Source of the DNA: Bacillota bacterium
GTDB lineage: Bacteria; Bacillota; Negativicutes; Sporomusales; CTSoil-080
Length of the DNA: 64,000 nucleotides
NCBI GenBank assembly: GCA_017889635.1
Contig: JAGGAC010000004.1
Coordinates: 18,090-82,089 of the forward strand
Reading direction: 5' to 3'
The notes under the pieces were generated by a model. The model had not been told where the DNA came from and made no database searches. It saw nothing but the letters and a program-made list of their open reading frames with translations. This document shows, piece after piece, positions 10,771 to 19,124 of the stretch; the first letter of the stretch is position 1, and each line of letters starts with the position of its first letter. Position numbers and translations under genes: made by a program.

Positions 10771-12177
10771 TTAACGTAATGCCCTGGCAAATATCTCACG
10801 AGCAACAGGCGCCGCTTCTTCGCCGCCTGCTCCTGCATTCTCTATAATAACAGCAACAGCTATCTTCGGATCGTTAGCTGGAGCAAACCCGATAAACCAT
10901 GCATGCGACGCACCATGCGGATTCTCTGCTGTACCAGTCTTGCCAGCAACCTGAATGCCCTTTAGGCCTGCAGCTGAGCCTGTCCCATCATTAACAACGG
11001 CCACCATCATCTTGCCTACAGTCTGAGCAAGTTCCTGGCTGGTTGGCTTCAAAAATTCCTTACTGGAAACTTCCTGTATTATGGCGCCATCAGTATCCGT
11101 AATCTTCCCCACCAAATACGGCGTCATCATAACACCTTTATTAGCGAAAACTGCAGCCAACATAGCCATTTTTAGTGGTGTAACCAATAGACTTCCCTGT
11201 CCTATTCCAGTCTGTGCCAAATCACCATCACCCAAGTGACCAAAATCAGGCAACCGTGATGGCATTTCCACTAAATCCACTCCGCTTAGACGGTCAAAAC
11301 CGTAGCGTGTAAAGGTCTCAGCCATCCTGTCACGCCCAAGTTCTAGTGCCAGTGTACCAAAAGTAATATTACATGACACTGCTAACGCTTCCTTTAAATC
11401 AACCTTACCATGAGCGTGGTGGTGCGCCTCCGTCAATTCATAATCCGATCCGATTTTCAGACTTCCTTCACATACAAATGTTTTCTTTGTATCGGTAATT
11501 TTCTCCGCTAGCGCCGCTTCAGCAATCATTACTTTTAGTGTTGATCCTGGCGGATATAGCCCCTGTACTGCCCGATTCATCAGCCTACTTTCCTTATCGG
11601 TAGCAATAGTAACCCAATCGCGGTCTAGCGTCTTCGGATCAAACCCTGGTTTACTAACCATCGCTAATACCGCCCCAGACTTAGGGTCAAGGGCAACAAC
11701 CGCCCCTCGTCTATTGCCAAGTGCCTTATAGGCCACCTCTTCCAGATTGGTATCAATAGTCATGATAACATTATTGCCAGTTTTAGCAGTCCAAAGATTA
11801 GCAATAGGCCCAAAAAAATGTAAAGGATTTATAACTCCAGATAATTCGCCATTATAACTATTCTCAATGCCAGTTGTTCCGTATTTTATATCTGTATAAC
11901 CAATAATGTTGGCCAGTATTGGCCCATATGGATATCTGCGCTCATACCTGTCATCTTGACCACGTTCACTAAATGCCAAAACCTTACCATTTCTATCAAC
12001 AATACTGCCTCGTTTTATCTGAGCCGCAGCTTCAATCGAACGTCGATTTAAAGCATTTGTACTTAAAAATTCACTTTCTACCAACTGAATATACGATATA
12101 TACACAAATAGAATAGCTAAAACTCCAAGCAAAAGAAAACTTGTCCGGCGGGCGTTAACTCTTAAATCGTCAAGCAT
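10771..12177 (-). CDS. pbpA: Class B penicillin-binding protein, PbpA type
   Basis: A membrane-anchored peptidoglycan transpeptidase of about 468 aa. After one N-terminal helix comes a short dimerisation region. The transpeptidase domain then has STLK (212-215), SCN (268-270) and KTG (413-415). The compact non-catalytic region resembles actinobacterial PbpA more than the larger SpoVD/FtsI. I start at ATG 12177, which overlaps the upstream stop (ATGCTTGA), over an in-frame extension to 12216; the ribosome site is weak either way. It pairs naturally with the SEDS glycosyltransferase encoded just before it. Confidence 0.93.
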   Translation of the reverse strand: MLDDLRVNARRTSFLLLGVLAILFVYISYIQLVESEFLSTNALNRRSIEAAAQIKRGSIVDRNGKVLAFSERGQDDRYERRYPYGPILANIIGYTDIKYGTTGIENSYNGELSGVINPLHFFGPIANLWTAKTGNNVIMTIDTNLEEVAYKALGNRRGAVVALDPKSGAVLAMVSKPGFDPKTLDRDWVTIATDKESRLMNRAVQGLYPPGSTLKVMIAEAALAEKITDTKKTFVCEGSLKIGSDYELTEAHHHAHGKVDLKEALAVSCNITFGTLALELGRDRMAETFTRYGFDRLSGVDLVEMPSRLPDFGHLGDGDLAQTGIGQGSLLVTPLKMAMLAAVFANKGVMMTPYLVGKITDTDGAIIQEVSSKEFLKPTSQELAQTVGKMMVAVVNDGTGSAAGLKGIQVAGKTGTAENPHGASHAWFIGFAPANDPKIAVAVIIENAGAGGEEAAPVAREIFARALR

Positions 12178-13429
12178 CGCCTGCACCCGCTTCCGATATA
12201 GCAAATAGCATACCAATTAAGATGAAGGTAGCGACCATCGAACTGCCACCATAGCTAATTAGTGGCAATGCAATGCCGGTAAGGGGCATAAACTTAGTAA
12301 CTCCGCCAACAATTACCAAGACCTGTAGTGCTAGTAAAATTGCCAAACCACCGGCCAACAATATATCAAACGCTGATTTGGCCACCATAGCCACCCGGAA
12401 AGCTCGATAAACCAAAATTATATATAACAGCATCACTGCACCAGAACCTAGCAAACCTAGCTCTTCACCAATTGCCGAAAAAATAAAATCGGTGTGCACT
12501 TCAGGAATCAAGGAAGGAAACCCATACGCCAGACCGCTCCCCATTACTCCACCAGATCCGAGAGCAAATAGCGACTGGACTATTTGAAACGCCATTCCAT
12601 TTGGATCGGACCAAGGATTAAGCCATATATCAATCCTAACCCGAACATGCGGATAAAATTTATACACCATTAGCGAACCTGCGAGAAACATTCCTCCGCC
12701 CCAAATAAGGTAACTATAGCGTCCACTAGCCAAATATGTCATAAGAAGTGCTGTTCCAAAATAAAGAATCGCTGCACCAAAATCACGTTCGAGAGCTAAT
12801 ATAATCATTGCTAGCCCCCAAATAGCCAAAAGCGGAGCCATTACCCTTTGGTGAGGAACAACCAAAGGGCCTAACCGCTTTGTGGCATAAGCAAGTAGTT
12901 CCCGCCGCTCACTCAAATATGCCGCCAAAAAAAGGACAATAAATAATTTTGCAAATTCTGACGGCTGTAAATGAATAGGTCCGATAATCAACCAATTTTT
13001 ATTACCGCCTATATCGACGCCGAAGATTTCTGTTGCAAGTAATAATATAATACCAACAGTTCCCCAAATATATTTGTAATCAGCCCAAGCCTCAATTCGC
13101 CGACCGGCAATACTAGCGGCAAGAAGTGCAATCATACCAATAGTAGCCCATATTGCCTGGCTTAAAAACAACTCTGGTTTAAGCCTGAAAACAAATACCA
13201 AGCCAATCGCAGTCAAAGCTGCAGCCACAGGTAACAACAGATGGTCGCCACCGCGCCCGAGCCGAAGCATCACATAATGCACTACTATCCACCCGATTGA
13301 TAGCCCTGCAGCTATAGCCAGTGCAATAATATCGAGTTTTTCCTGTGCCAAACACACCGTACCTAAGCCTGAAAGAAGAATGAGTCCCGCCAGTACAAGC
13401 AGCTTTAGTTCATCACTGACCTTACTCAT
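12170..13429 (-). CDS. SEDS-family glycosyltransferase (FtsW/RodA)
   Basis: This 419-aa polytopic protein carries SEDS features: about ten membrane helices, GGNKNWLIIGPIHLQPSEFAKL, ALERDFGAAIL and HTDFIFSAIGEELGLLG, plus a C-terminal PLISYGGSS. SEDS proteins polymerise lipid II into glycan strands with a partner class B PBP, here the adjacent pbpA product. It lies between prpC and pbpA with short overlaps on both sides. By context it is the RodA of actinobacterial operons, but FtsW versus RodA cannot be settled by eye. Confidence 0.93.
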   Translation of the reverse strand: MSKVSDELKLLVLAGLILLSGLGTVCLAQEKLDIIALAIAAGLSIGWIVVHYVMLRLGRGGDHLLLPVAAALTAIGLVFVFRLKPELFLSQAIWATIGMIALLAASIAGRRIEAWADYKYIWGTVGIILLLATEIFGVDIGGNKNWLIIGPIHLQPSEFAKLFIVLFLAAYLSERRELLAYATKRLGPLVVPHQRVMAPLLAIWGLAMIILALERDFGAAILYFGTALLMTYLASGRYSYLIWGGGMFLAGSLMVYKFYPHVRVRIDIWLNPWSDPNGMAFQIVQSLFALGSGGVMGSGLAYGFPSLIPEVHTDFIFSAIGEELGLLGSGAVMLLYIILVYRAFRVAMVAKSAFDILLAGGLAILLALQVLVIVGGVTKFMPLTGIALPLISYGGSSMVATFILIGMLFAISEAGAGDA

Positions 13430-14156
13430 ATTTTACTTCTCCGCATTGCACAAGTATTGCAGTTATATTGTCAACACCTCCGGCTGAATTAGCCAATTGA
13501 ACAAGCGTTTCTAGAGCCAATGCACTATCTTTATCCGCTATTCTAATAACCTCCAAAATTTTTTCTTCTCTAACCATATTAGTCAAGCCATCAGTACATA
13601 AAAGCAGCATATCCCCAGGCAAACAATCAATAATGCCGCTTTCGCTCGAGACAGTTTCGCCTGTGCCAACCGCCCGGGTAAGAATGTTGCGTTGTGGATG
13701 AATCAATGCTTCCTCTGGTGTAATGTTGCCGCTCCTGACCAATTCGCCAACCAGCGAATGATCCGGTGTTATCTGAGTCAGCTGATTGTCACGTATGAGA
13801 TATATCCTACTGTCTCCTACATGACACCAGTATATCTTGTTATCGTCAAAATAAGCGGCAGTTACGGTAGTCCCCATTCCGGCATACTGATCATTTTCTT
13901 GTGAAAGCCGATATACCTCGGTATTAGCATCACCAACCGCCTCTGCCAACGCCAAGGCAGGATCTTTTAAATACTCATTTTTAATTATACATCTTTTAAT
14001 GATGTCAGTAGCCATTTTACTAGCTATTTCTCCGGCCACATGTCCTCCCATGCCGTCGGCAACAACAAAGAGCGGCGACAGGCATAAGAAGCTGTCCTCA
14101 TTACTTTCCCGTACTCTTCCTATGTCTGATTTTGCAAACGCCTGCAATGCTTTCAC
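13422..14156 (-). CDS. prpC: PP2C-type Ser/Thr phosphatase (PrpC/PstP/Stp)
   Basis: The 244-aa protein is a single PP2C domain. It has RESNEDSF, the metal-binding VADGMGGHVAGE, GMGTTVTAA, HVGDSRIYL, TPDHS and CTDGLTNMV. It removes phosphate from targets of the PASTA kinase encoded downstream, and from the kinase itself. No membrane segment is present, so it is cytosolic. The gene overlaps its neighbours by 4-8 bases, consistent with tight coupling. Confidence 0.96.
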   Translation of the reverse strand: MKALQAFAKSDIGRVRESNEDSFLCLSPLFVVADGMGGHVAGEIASKMATDIIKRCIIKNEYLKDPALALAEAVGDANTEVYRLSQENDQYAGMGTTVTAAYFDDNKIYWCHVGDSRIYLIRDNQLTQITPDHSLVGELVRSGNITPEEALIHPQRNILTRAVGTGETVSSESGIIDCLPGDMLLLCTDGLTNMVREEKILEVIRIADKDSALALETLVQLANSAGGVDNITAILVQCGEVKYE

Positions 14157-14623
14157 CTCTCAAACCTAAAACTAGCTGACCCAATGGTGATTATGTCGCC
14201 TTGTTTCAGCTGAACTTCGTCCTTAACTCGTTGTTTGTTTAAAAAAGTACCATTAGTACTCTTTAAATCAGTTAACCTAAAACTTTGCTTATACCTAGTA
14301 ATACAAGCATGCTCATGTGATACAAAGTTCTCATCAATCACTATTGCATTACCCTCGCCTCTTCCAATGGATGCAGTTTCGCCTATCATATACACCGACT
14401 GACTAAGTTTAACTTTGTCGGCGCTTACAACAACCAACCGCGCCTGTTCTTCTAGTTCCTCTTTCGCCGCCGCGTAATCAGAGGCAGAGCGCCCGATTGG
14501 TGCGTTCTTAAACTCACAATAAATTATCTTGAATAAGCGAAACATAAAATAGTAAAGCAAAACTACAAGACCATAATTCAAAATAACGCCAATAATTTTG
14601 AGAATAAATACCTTTCCGGGCAT
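14153..14623 (-). CDS. Membrane-anchored FHA-domain protein (FhaB-like)
   Basis: An N-terminal helix (about residues 6-32) anchors this 156-aa protein. The C-terminal FHA domain (about 70-156) shows GRGEGNAIVIDE, SHEHACI and LKSTNGTFLN. FHA domains bind phosphothreonine. In actinobacteria FhaB docks on the PknB kinase and affects wall synthesis. The start abuts fhaA's stop by one base and the end overlaps prpC by four. Confidence 0.9.
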   Translation of the reverse strand: MPGKVFILKIIGVILNYGLVVLLYYFMFRLFKIIYCEFKNAPIGRSASDYAAAKEELEEQARLVVVSADKVKLSQSVYMIGETASIGRGEGNAIVIDENFVSHEHACITRYKQSFRLTDLKSTNGTFLNKQRVKDEVQLKQGDIITIGSASFRFER

Positions 14624-15372
14624 TACTTCACCTCATACAAAATAACAGTATTACCCAACTTGATTTTGTCCCCGGACTTAAGCACTTTTCGGGTTATGCG
14701 GCAATTATTGACGTAAGTGCCGTTAAGACTCTTCGCGTCATAAAGTGTGTGCGAGCCTTCTTCGTAGGTTATATATGCATGCAAGCGAGAAGTATTCATA
14801 TCATTAAGTGGCAATTCATTGCTCTCTCTCCGCCCGATATTAACCCTCTCTCCCCCCAAATCGAAACTTAATTCCATATCCTGACCTTCTATAACAGTTA
14901 AAAGCCCTGTATTACGTTTGAACTGCTGCTTTCTTTCTGGTTGCAATACTTTCTCAAACACTTGGGTATCAGCTGAAATAGCTGGAGACTGCTCTTCAGG
15001 AATTGGCTCAGTATAGCGGCTTTCCACCCGAAAGCTACCTCGTTTCACCATTTCGTTCATAAAAATATCCACGATCGGTTTACCAACAATGGTATAGCCT
15101 TTTCGCTTGGCTTCTTCCGCCACATAGGCAGCAATTTCATCCCTTATAGACTGACCATAAGGATTTAACTTCTCATAATCCTCACCGCTCAAAAAAACAC
15201 TAAACTGGTTCGGCACATATACCTTGGCAATGCCAACCGTTTTGTCACTGTCCATCTCACGTGATAGCCGTTTAGCGATTTCTACCGGTTGCAGCCCGCC
15301 GGCAAATCTTGAGCTAAAAAAGCCATCAATATATTTTTCAAATAAATCCTCGACCTTACGTACAAACTTCAT
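14623..15372 (-). CDS. DUF3662 and FHA-domain protein (FhaA-like)
   Basis: The first about 120 residues match the DUF3662 module (GGLQPVEIAKRLSREMD, VPNQFSVFLS). The C-terminal about 90 residues are an FHA domain (IGRRESNELPLND, SRLHAYI, SLNGTYVNN). In mycobacteria FhaA binds phosphorylated MviN and helps regulate peptidoglycan synthesis. It is soluble, has no membrane helix, and is the first gene of this eight-gene operon. A promoter lies 31 bases before its start. Confidence 0.92.
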   Translation of the reverse strand: MKFVRKVEDLFEKYIDGFFSSRFAGGLQPVEIAKRLSREMDSDKTVGIAKVYVPNQFSVFLSGEDYEKLNPYGQSIRDEIAAYVAEEAKRKGYTIVGKPIVDIFMNEMVKRGSFRVESRYTEPIPEEQSPAISADTQVFEKVLQPERKQQFKRNTGLLTVIEGQDMELSFDLGGERVNIGRRESNELPLNDMNTSRLHAYITYEEGSHTLYDAKSLNGTYVNNCRITRKVLKSGDKIKLGNTVILYEVK

Positions 15373-15402
15373 ACATTAACTCCCTATGATGGTATATCTA
15401 TC

Positions 15403-15431
15403 ATTATACGTCATCTAAGGCGTCTAGTCAA
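15403..15431 (-). promoter_or_regulatory. Sigma-A promoter of the fhaA-to-rpe operon
   Basis: TTGACT (15426-15431) and a perfect TATAAT (15403-15408) stand 17 bases apart on the minus strand, just ahead of fhaA. Confidence 0.8.
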
Positions 15432-15821
15432 AATTAGCCAATTATAATACAGTTATTTCCAACTTACATTTGAATAATACGCTATCACTTGAATACAGTT
15501 ACTCTATATTGACAACACGGCGGCAATCAGGTATCGTAATATGAAGCAAACTTTACTTTTTCTACTTTATTTTATTATTAAGAATTGCACCTACATACAC
15601 TATTTTAATAGTATAACACCATAACTTAGCCATATAACTAAGTAGATAAATATCTAGGTAGAATGTTTGCTATTCAATGAAGGTAATCAGAGTCAGCCAA
15701 GACGCCAAACCAAAAAAAAAATTATTATTGTTGGCGGCTTGCTTGACCTTACTAAGGAAAAATGATTAGTGTAACCCTATAATTTAGTCTATTATTTACT
15801 TTTAGAAAGGAGCAAGTTTTC
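15432..15821. other. Long divergent intergenic region with a structured leader
   Basis: This gap between fhaA and the isocitrate dehydrogenase gene is AT-rich. TTGACA at 15509 with a poor -10 is a possible plus-strand promoter. At about 15694-15756, GCCAAGACGCCAA and TTGGCGGCTTGC form an imperfect stem around a run of ten A. I see no ORF or named RNA. Confidence 0.45.
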
Positions 15822-16889
15822 GTGAAACATACTATTACTCTTATCCCCGGTGACGGTACCGGCCCAGAACTTGTAACAGCAACCCGTAGAGTCATCGACG
15901 CCACTGGCGTAAAAATCGATTGGGAAGTTCATGACGCTGGTATCGACGTTGTGGATAAATATGGCACCCCGTTGCCAGAACATGTTTTGGAGTCTATCCG
16001 CCGCAACAAAATCGCACTCAAAGGTCCTATCACCACCCCTATCGGCACTGGCTTTCGCAGTGTAAATGTAGCTCTAAGGCATTCCTTAAATTTATTTTCC
16101 TGCGTCCGGCCTTGTAAAACATACCCCGGCGTACGGTCCCGCTATTCAGATATTGATCTTGTTATTGTCCGTGAAAACAGTGAAGACTTATACGCTGGTG
16201 TCGAATTCGACCAGGGAACGCCAGAAGCAAAACAAATCATTGCGATGGGCGGCGGTAAAATCCATAACAATGCCGCTATTTCGATCAAACCCATTTCCCC
16301 TTTCGGATCTGAACGCATTGTTCGCTATGCCTTTGACTACGCCGTAAAAAATGGCCGTAAAAAGGTTACGGCAGTTGCTAAAGCAAATATTATGAAATAC
16401 ACTGACGGCCTGTTTTACAGGGTTGCTAGGGAAATAGCCGCCGAATATAAAGGTAAAATTGATTATGATGAAGTATTAGTTGATGCAATGTGCATGCAAC
16501 TAGTCCAACGGCCCGAAAGCTACGATGTCTTAGTCCTGCCAAACCTCTACGGCGACATTCTTTCCGACCTCTGCGCCGGACTAGTTGGTGGTCTTGGAGT
16601 TGCACCCGGTGCTAACATAGGTAACGATGTGGCTGTATTTGAGGCTACTCACGGCTCTAGTCCCAAATATAAAGGAATGAACAAAGTTAATCCCACCGCA
16701 CTCATTCTCTCAGGGATGCTTATGCTGCGCCATATCGGTGAAACCGCAGCTGCAGAGCGCCTGGAAAATGCTATTGCGGCCGTTATTACCGAAGGCCAAA
16801 AGGTTACTTATGATATGAAATCCGATCGCAATGATCCTAGTGCTGTTGGCACCAGTCAAATGGCTGATGCGATAATAGCCAAACTATAA
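15822..16889 (+). CDS. NAD-dependent isocitrate / 3-isopropylmalate dehydrogenase family enzyme
   Basis: The 355-aa protein is a beta-decarboxylating dehydrogenase: [11 protein letters not shown] at the N-terminus, the substrate-binding [38 protein letters not shown] and [11 protein letters not shown]. These are closest to small NAD-isocitrate dehydrogenases of the IDH3 type, but homoisocitrate and isopropylmalate dehydrogenases are relatives. It starts at GTG with AGAAAGGAG ahead. A homocitrate synthase-like gene follows 225 bases later, so the substrate could be isocitrate or homoisocitrate. Confidence 0.88.
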   Translation: MKHTITLIPGDGTGPELVTATRRVIDATGVKIDWEVHDAGIDVVDKYGTPLPEHVLESIRRNKIALKGPITTPIGTGFRSVNVALRHSLNLFSCVRPCKTYPGVRSRYSDIDLVIVRENSEDLYAGVEFDQGTPEAKQIIAMGGGKIHNNAAISIKPISPFGSERIVRYAFDYAVKNGRKKVTAVAKANIMKYTDGLFYRVAREIAAEYKGKIDYDEVLVDAMCMQLVQRPESYDVLVLPNLYGDILSDLCAGLVGGLGVAPGANIGNDVAVFEATHGSSPKYKGMNKVNPTALILSGMLMLRHIGETAAAERLENAIAAVITEGQKVTYDMKSDRNDPSAVGTSQMADAIIAKL

Positions 16890-16905
16890 AACTTACCAAA
16901 GTTCA

Positions 16906-16951
16906 AGGGGCAGTGTTGAAGCTTTAGCTTCAGCACCGCTCCTTATTTATT
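16906..16951 (+). terminator. Rho-independent terminator after the dehydrogenase gene
   Basis: GGCAGTGTTGAAGC, loop TTTA and GCTTCAGCACCGCTCC form a long imperfect stem followed by TTATTTATT. Confidence 0.8.
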
Positions 16952-17051
16952 AGCATATAATTCCCCTAAGAAGCACGTACCTTTTCTAACCAGATCCCTA
17001 ACAGTTATCATAATAACATTACATCAAAACTGACATATTTGATAATAGTAT

Positions 17052-17080
17052 TTGACAATCAAAAATATATCAGCTATGGT
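17052..17080 (+). promoter_or_regulatory. Putative sigma-A promoter of the homocitrate synthase-like gene
   Basis: A perfect TTGACA (17052-17057) lies 17 bases from TATGGT (17075-17080). With the terminator just upstream, this gives the gene its own transcription unit. Confidence 0.6.
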
Positions 17081-17114
17081 ATAGCCAATATACTAAACTA
17101 TCAGGAGTAGCAAT

Positions 17115-18269
17115 ATGAGCCCTAATCTTGAGCCAGTTAATTTAGAAACGCCAGTATACATCGTCGATACTACCCTTCGCGACGGTGAACAAACACCTGG
17201 AGTTGTTTTTACACTCCAAGAAAAACTTACTATTGCTAAACTTCTTGATGAAATCGGCGTTAATCAAATCGAAGCCGGAATTCCAATCATGGGCGGCGAT
17301 GAAGCCGATTCCGTTAGAGCAATTGCAAACCTTGGCCTTAAAGCCAGTATAATGGCTTGGAACCGAGCCAAGATTGATGACATTAAAGCCTCATTAGCCT
17401 GCGGCGTAACTGCACTAGAAATTTCCGCTCCCACTTCAGACATTCTCATCAGACAAAAACTTCGCTCTTCGCGACAAGTCGTACTGAATAATATGGCTCA
17501 GGCGGTTGACTATGCTAAGCAACATGGCGTTTACGTCTCAGTAGGAGCCGAAGATACAACTCGCAGTGACGAAGAATTTGTCATTCAATATACCCACGTA
17601 GCAAAACAAGCTGGCGCTGACCGCTTACGCTACTGCGACACCGTTGGAATTATGGATCCTCTTACCATTTTTGATCGCATAAACCGTCTTAGAAAAGAAG
17701 TTCCTATTGACATCGAAGTTCACACCCATAATGACTTTGGGCTGGCGACAGCTAACGCAATCGCCGCTTTCCAGGCTGGAGCCAGCTTTATTTCTACCAC
17801 CGTCTTGGGTTTAGGAGAACGGGCTGGCAATGCGGCACTAGAAGAAGTAATTATGGCGTTAAAACATATACTTCATATACCTACCACCTTTAATACCACA
17901 AAACTTCAAGCTACCTGCAACTATGTCGCCAGCGCCGCCAACCGTATTATCCCTGTTTCTAAGCCAATAATTGGAGCAGGTGTATTTTCCCATGAGTCAG
18001 GCATTCATACCGACGCCATCATGAAAGACCCCTCCACATATGAGGCATTTAATCCTATTGAAACCGGACTTGAACGCCATTTTGTCATCGGTAAACATTC
18101 TGGATCGACCGTACTGCGCCAAAGAATGGCCCAACTTGGCTTTGAACTAGACAAAGCCGCAGCGGTTCGTCTCTTAGCAAGTGTACGTGCCTTTTCCGTC
18201 AGATACAAACGTTCACTAACCGATACTGAACTTATCCACCTGTACGAAACTCTTCACCACAACATATAG
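17115..18269 (+). CDS. Homocitrate synthase-like acyltransferase (NifV family; possibly Re-citrate synthase)
   Basis: This 384-aa DRE-TIM metallolyase has DTTLRDGEQTPGV, the metal-binding HTHNDFGLATAN, GLGERAGNAALEE and SHESGIHTDA. The family condenses acetyl-CoA with a 2-oxoacid. NifV-type members make homocitrate for nitrogenase cofactor or lysine synthesis; some anaerobe members are Re-face citrate synthases. No nif or lysine genes lie nearby. The isocitrate dehydrogenase-like neighbour would suit a citrate-to-2-oxoglutarate route (inference). A ribosome site AGGAG precedes ATG. Confidence 0.87.
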   Translation: MSPNLEPVNLETPVYIVDTTLRDGEQTPGVVFTLQEKLTIAKLLDEIGVNQIEAGIPIMGGDEADSVRAIANLGLKASIMAWNRAKIDDIKASLACGVTALEISAPTSDILIRQKLRSSRQVVLNNMAQAVDYAKQHGVYVSVGAEDTTRSDEEFVIQYTHVAKQAGADRLRYCDTVGIMDPLTIFDRINRLRKEVPIDIEVHTHNDFGLATANAIAAFQAGASFISTTVLGLGERAGNAALEEVIMALKHILHIPTTFNTTKLQATCNYVASAANRIIPVSKPIIGAGVFSHESGIHTDAIMKDPSTYEAFNPIETGLERHFVIGKHSGSTVLRQRMAQLGFELDKAAAVRLLASVRAFSVRYKRSLTDTELIHLYETLHHNI

Positions 18270-18351
18270 ATTTAAACCAAGGCACAGCTTCTCGACACCA
18301 TCTCACTTGACCAGATATTCCTTACGCGCTATAATATATTTTATAATAAAA

Positions 18352-18392
18352 TGAGACCTCAGTAAGGTTATGCCATACTAAGGTCTTATTTC
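18352..18392 (+). terminator. Terminator after the homocitrate synthase-like gene
   Basis: AGACCTCAGTA pairs with TACTAAGGTCT with one mismatch, followed by TTATTTCAT. Confidence 0.65.
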
Positions 18393-18487
18393 ATAAAAAG
18401 CAACTTAGCTTATTACTGGTACCTGGCCACTATGGTTAGATTGCTGCCAGAATAAATAATAGCTAAAATACTTTGCTGGAGGTAGCC

Positions 18488-19072
18488 TTGGAACAACTAA
18501 CTGCGTTATTGCTTAATTGGGGTTGGATGGGGTTACTCATCGCAGCCTTTACAGAATCATTTTGTTCACCAATTTTTCCTGATCTTATTCTAATTCCGCT
18601 GGCCCTAGCTCATCCTGAAAGCGCCGTGATCTACGGAGTAATTGCTACAATTGCTTCTGCGCTGGGTGGTATTATCGGCTATGGCATCGGCTTCAAACTA
18701 GGTGGTCCGGCCGCCCGCAGAATTATCCCTGACAAGTATGCCGAAAAAGTTCACTTCTACGCCCAAAACAATGCTAAATGGGCAATATTTTTAGCTGCTC
18801 TTTCCCCAATTCCTTATAAATTTGTCAGCATTACCGCTGGAGCTCTCAAAATTAGCTTTCCTGTTTTTCTAATCATATCCATTATTGGCCGAGGTAAACG
18901 TTTTTTACTGGAAGGCCTTCTCATCTACTATTATGGCCCCACCGCTGAGCGTCTTCTTAATCAATATTCAGATGAAATGCTGATGATCACCATGATAGTC
19001 CTAGTTCTTGCAGTTCTAGGTATCTATTACGTTCGTAGGTTAAAAAAAACCGCTTTAGCTGAGCGATTATAA
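18488..19072 (+). CDS. DedA/YqaA-type (SNARE-associated) membrane protein
   Basis: A 194-aa membrane protein with a hydrophobic N-terminus, a GIIGYGIGFKLGG segment and a central amphipathic region with SPIPYK, followed by further helices. This layout fits DedA/VTT-domain proteins of the YqaA branch, some of which handle lipid or undecaprenyl-phosphate movement. The substrate here is unknown. I start at TTG 18488 because GGAGG lies 5 bases before it; an in-frame TTG at 18473 has no such site. It stands alone, convergent with ileS. Confidence 0.8.
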   Translation: MEQLTALLLNWGWMGLLIAAFTESFCSPIFPDLILIPLALAHPESAVIYGVIATIASALGGIIGYGIGFKLGGPAARRIIPDKYAEKVHFYAQNNAKWAIFLAALSPIPYKFVSITAGALKISFPVFLIISIIGRGKRFLLEGLLIYYYGPTAERLLNQYSDEMLMITMIVLVLAVLGIYYVRRLKKTALAERL

Positions 19073-19124
19073 CAATTATAAAATAAAAACCGGGGTATAC
19101 ACCCCGGTTTTTATTTTATAATTG
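19073..19124. terminator. Bidirectional terminator, 24-base perfect stem
   Basis: A 52-base perfect inverted repeat has two 24-base arms around ATAC, with GC core CCGGGGT/ACCCCGG and flanking A/T tracts. It serves both the DedA-type gene and ileS, and includes the last codons of ileS. Confidence 0.93.
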
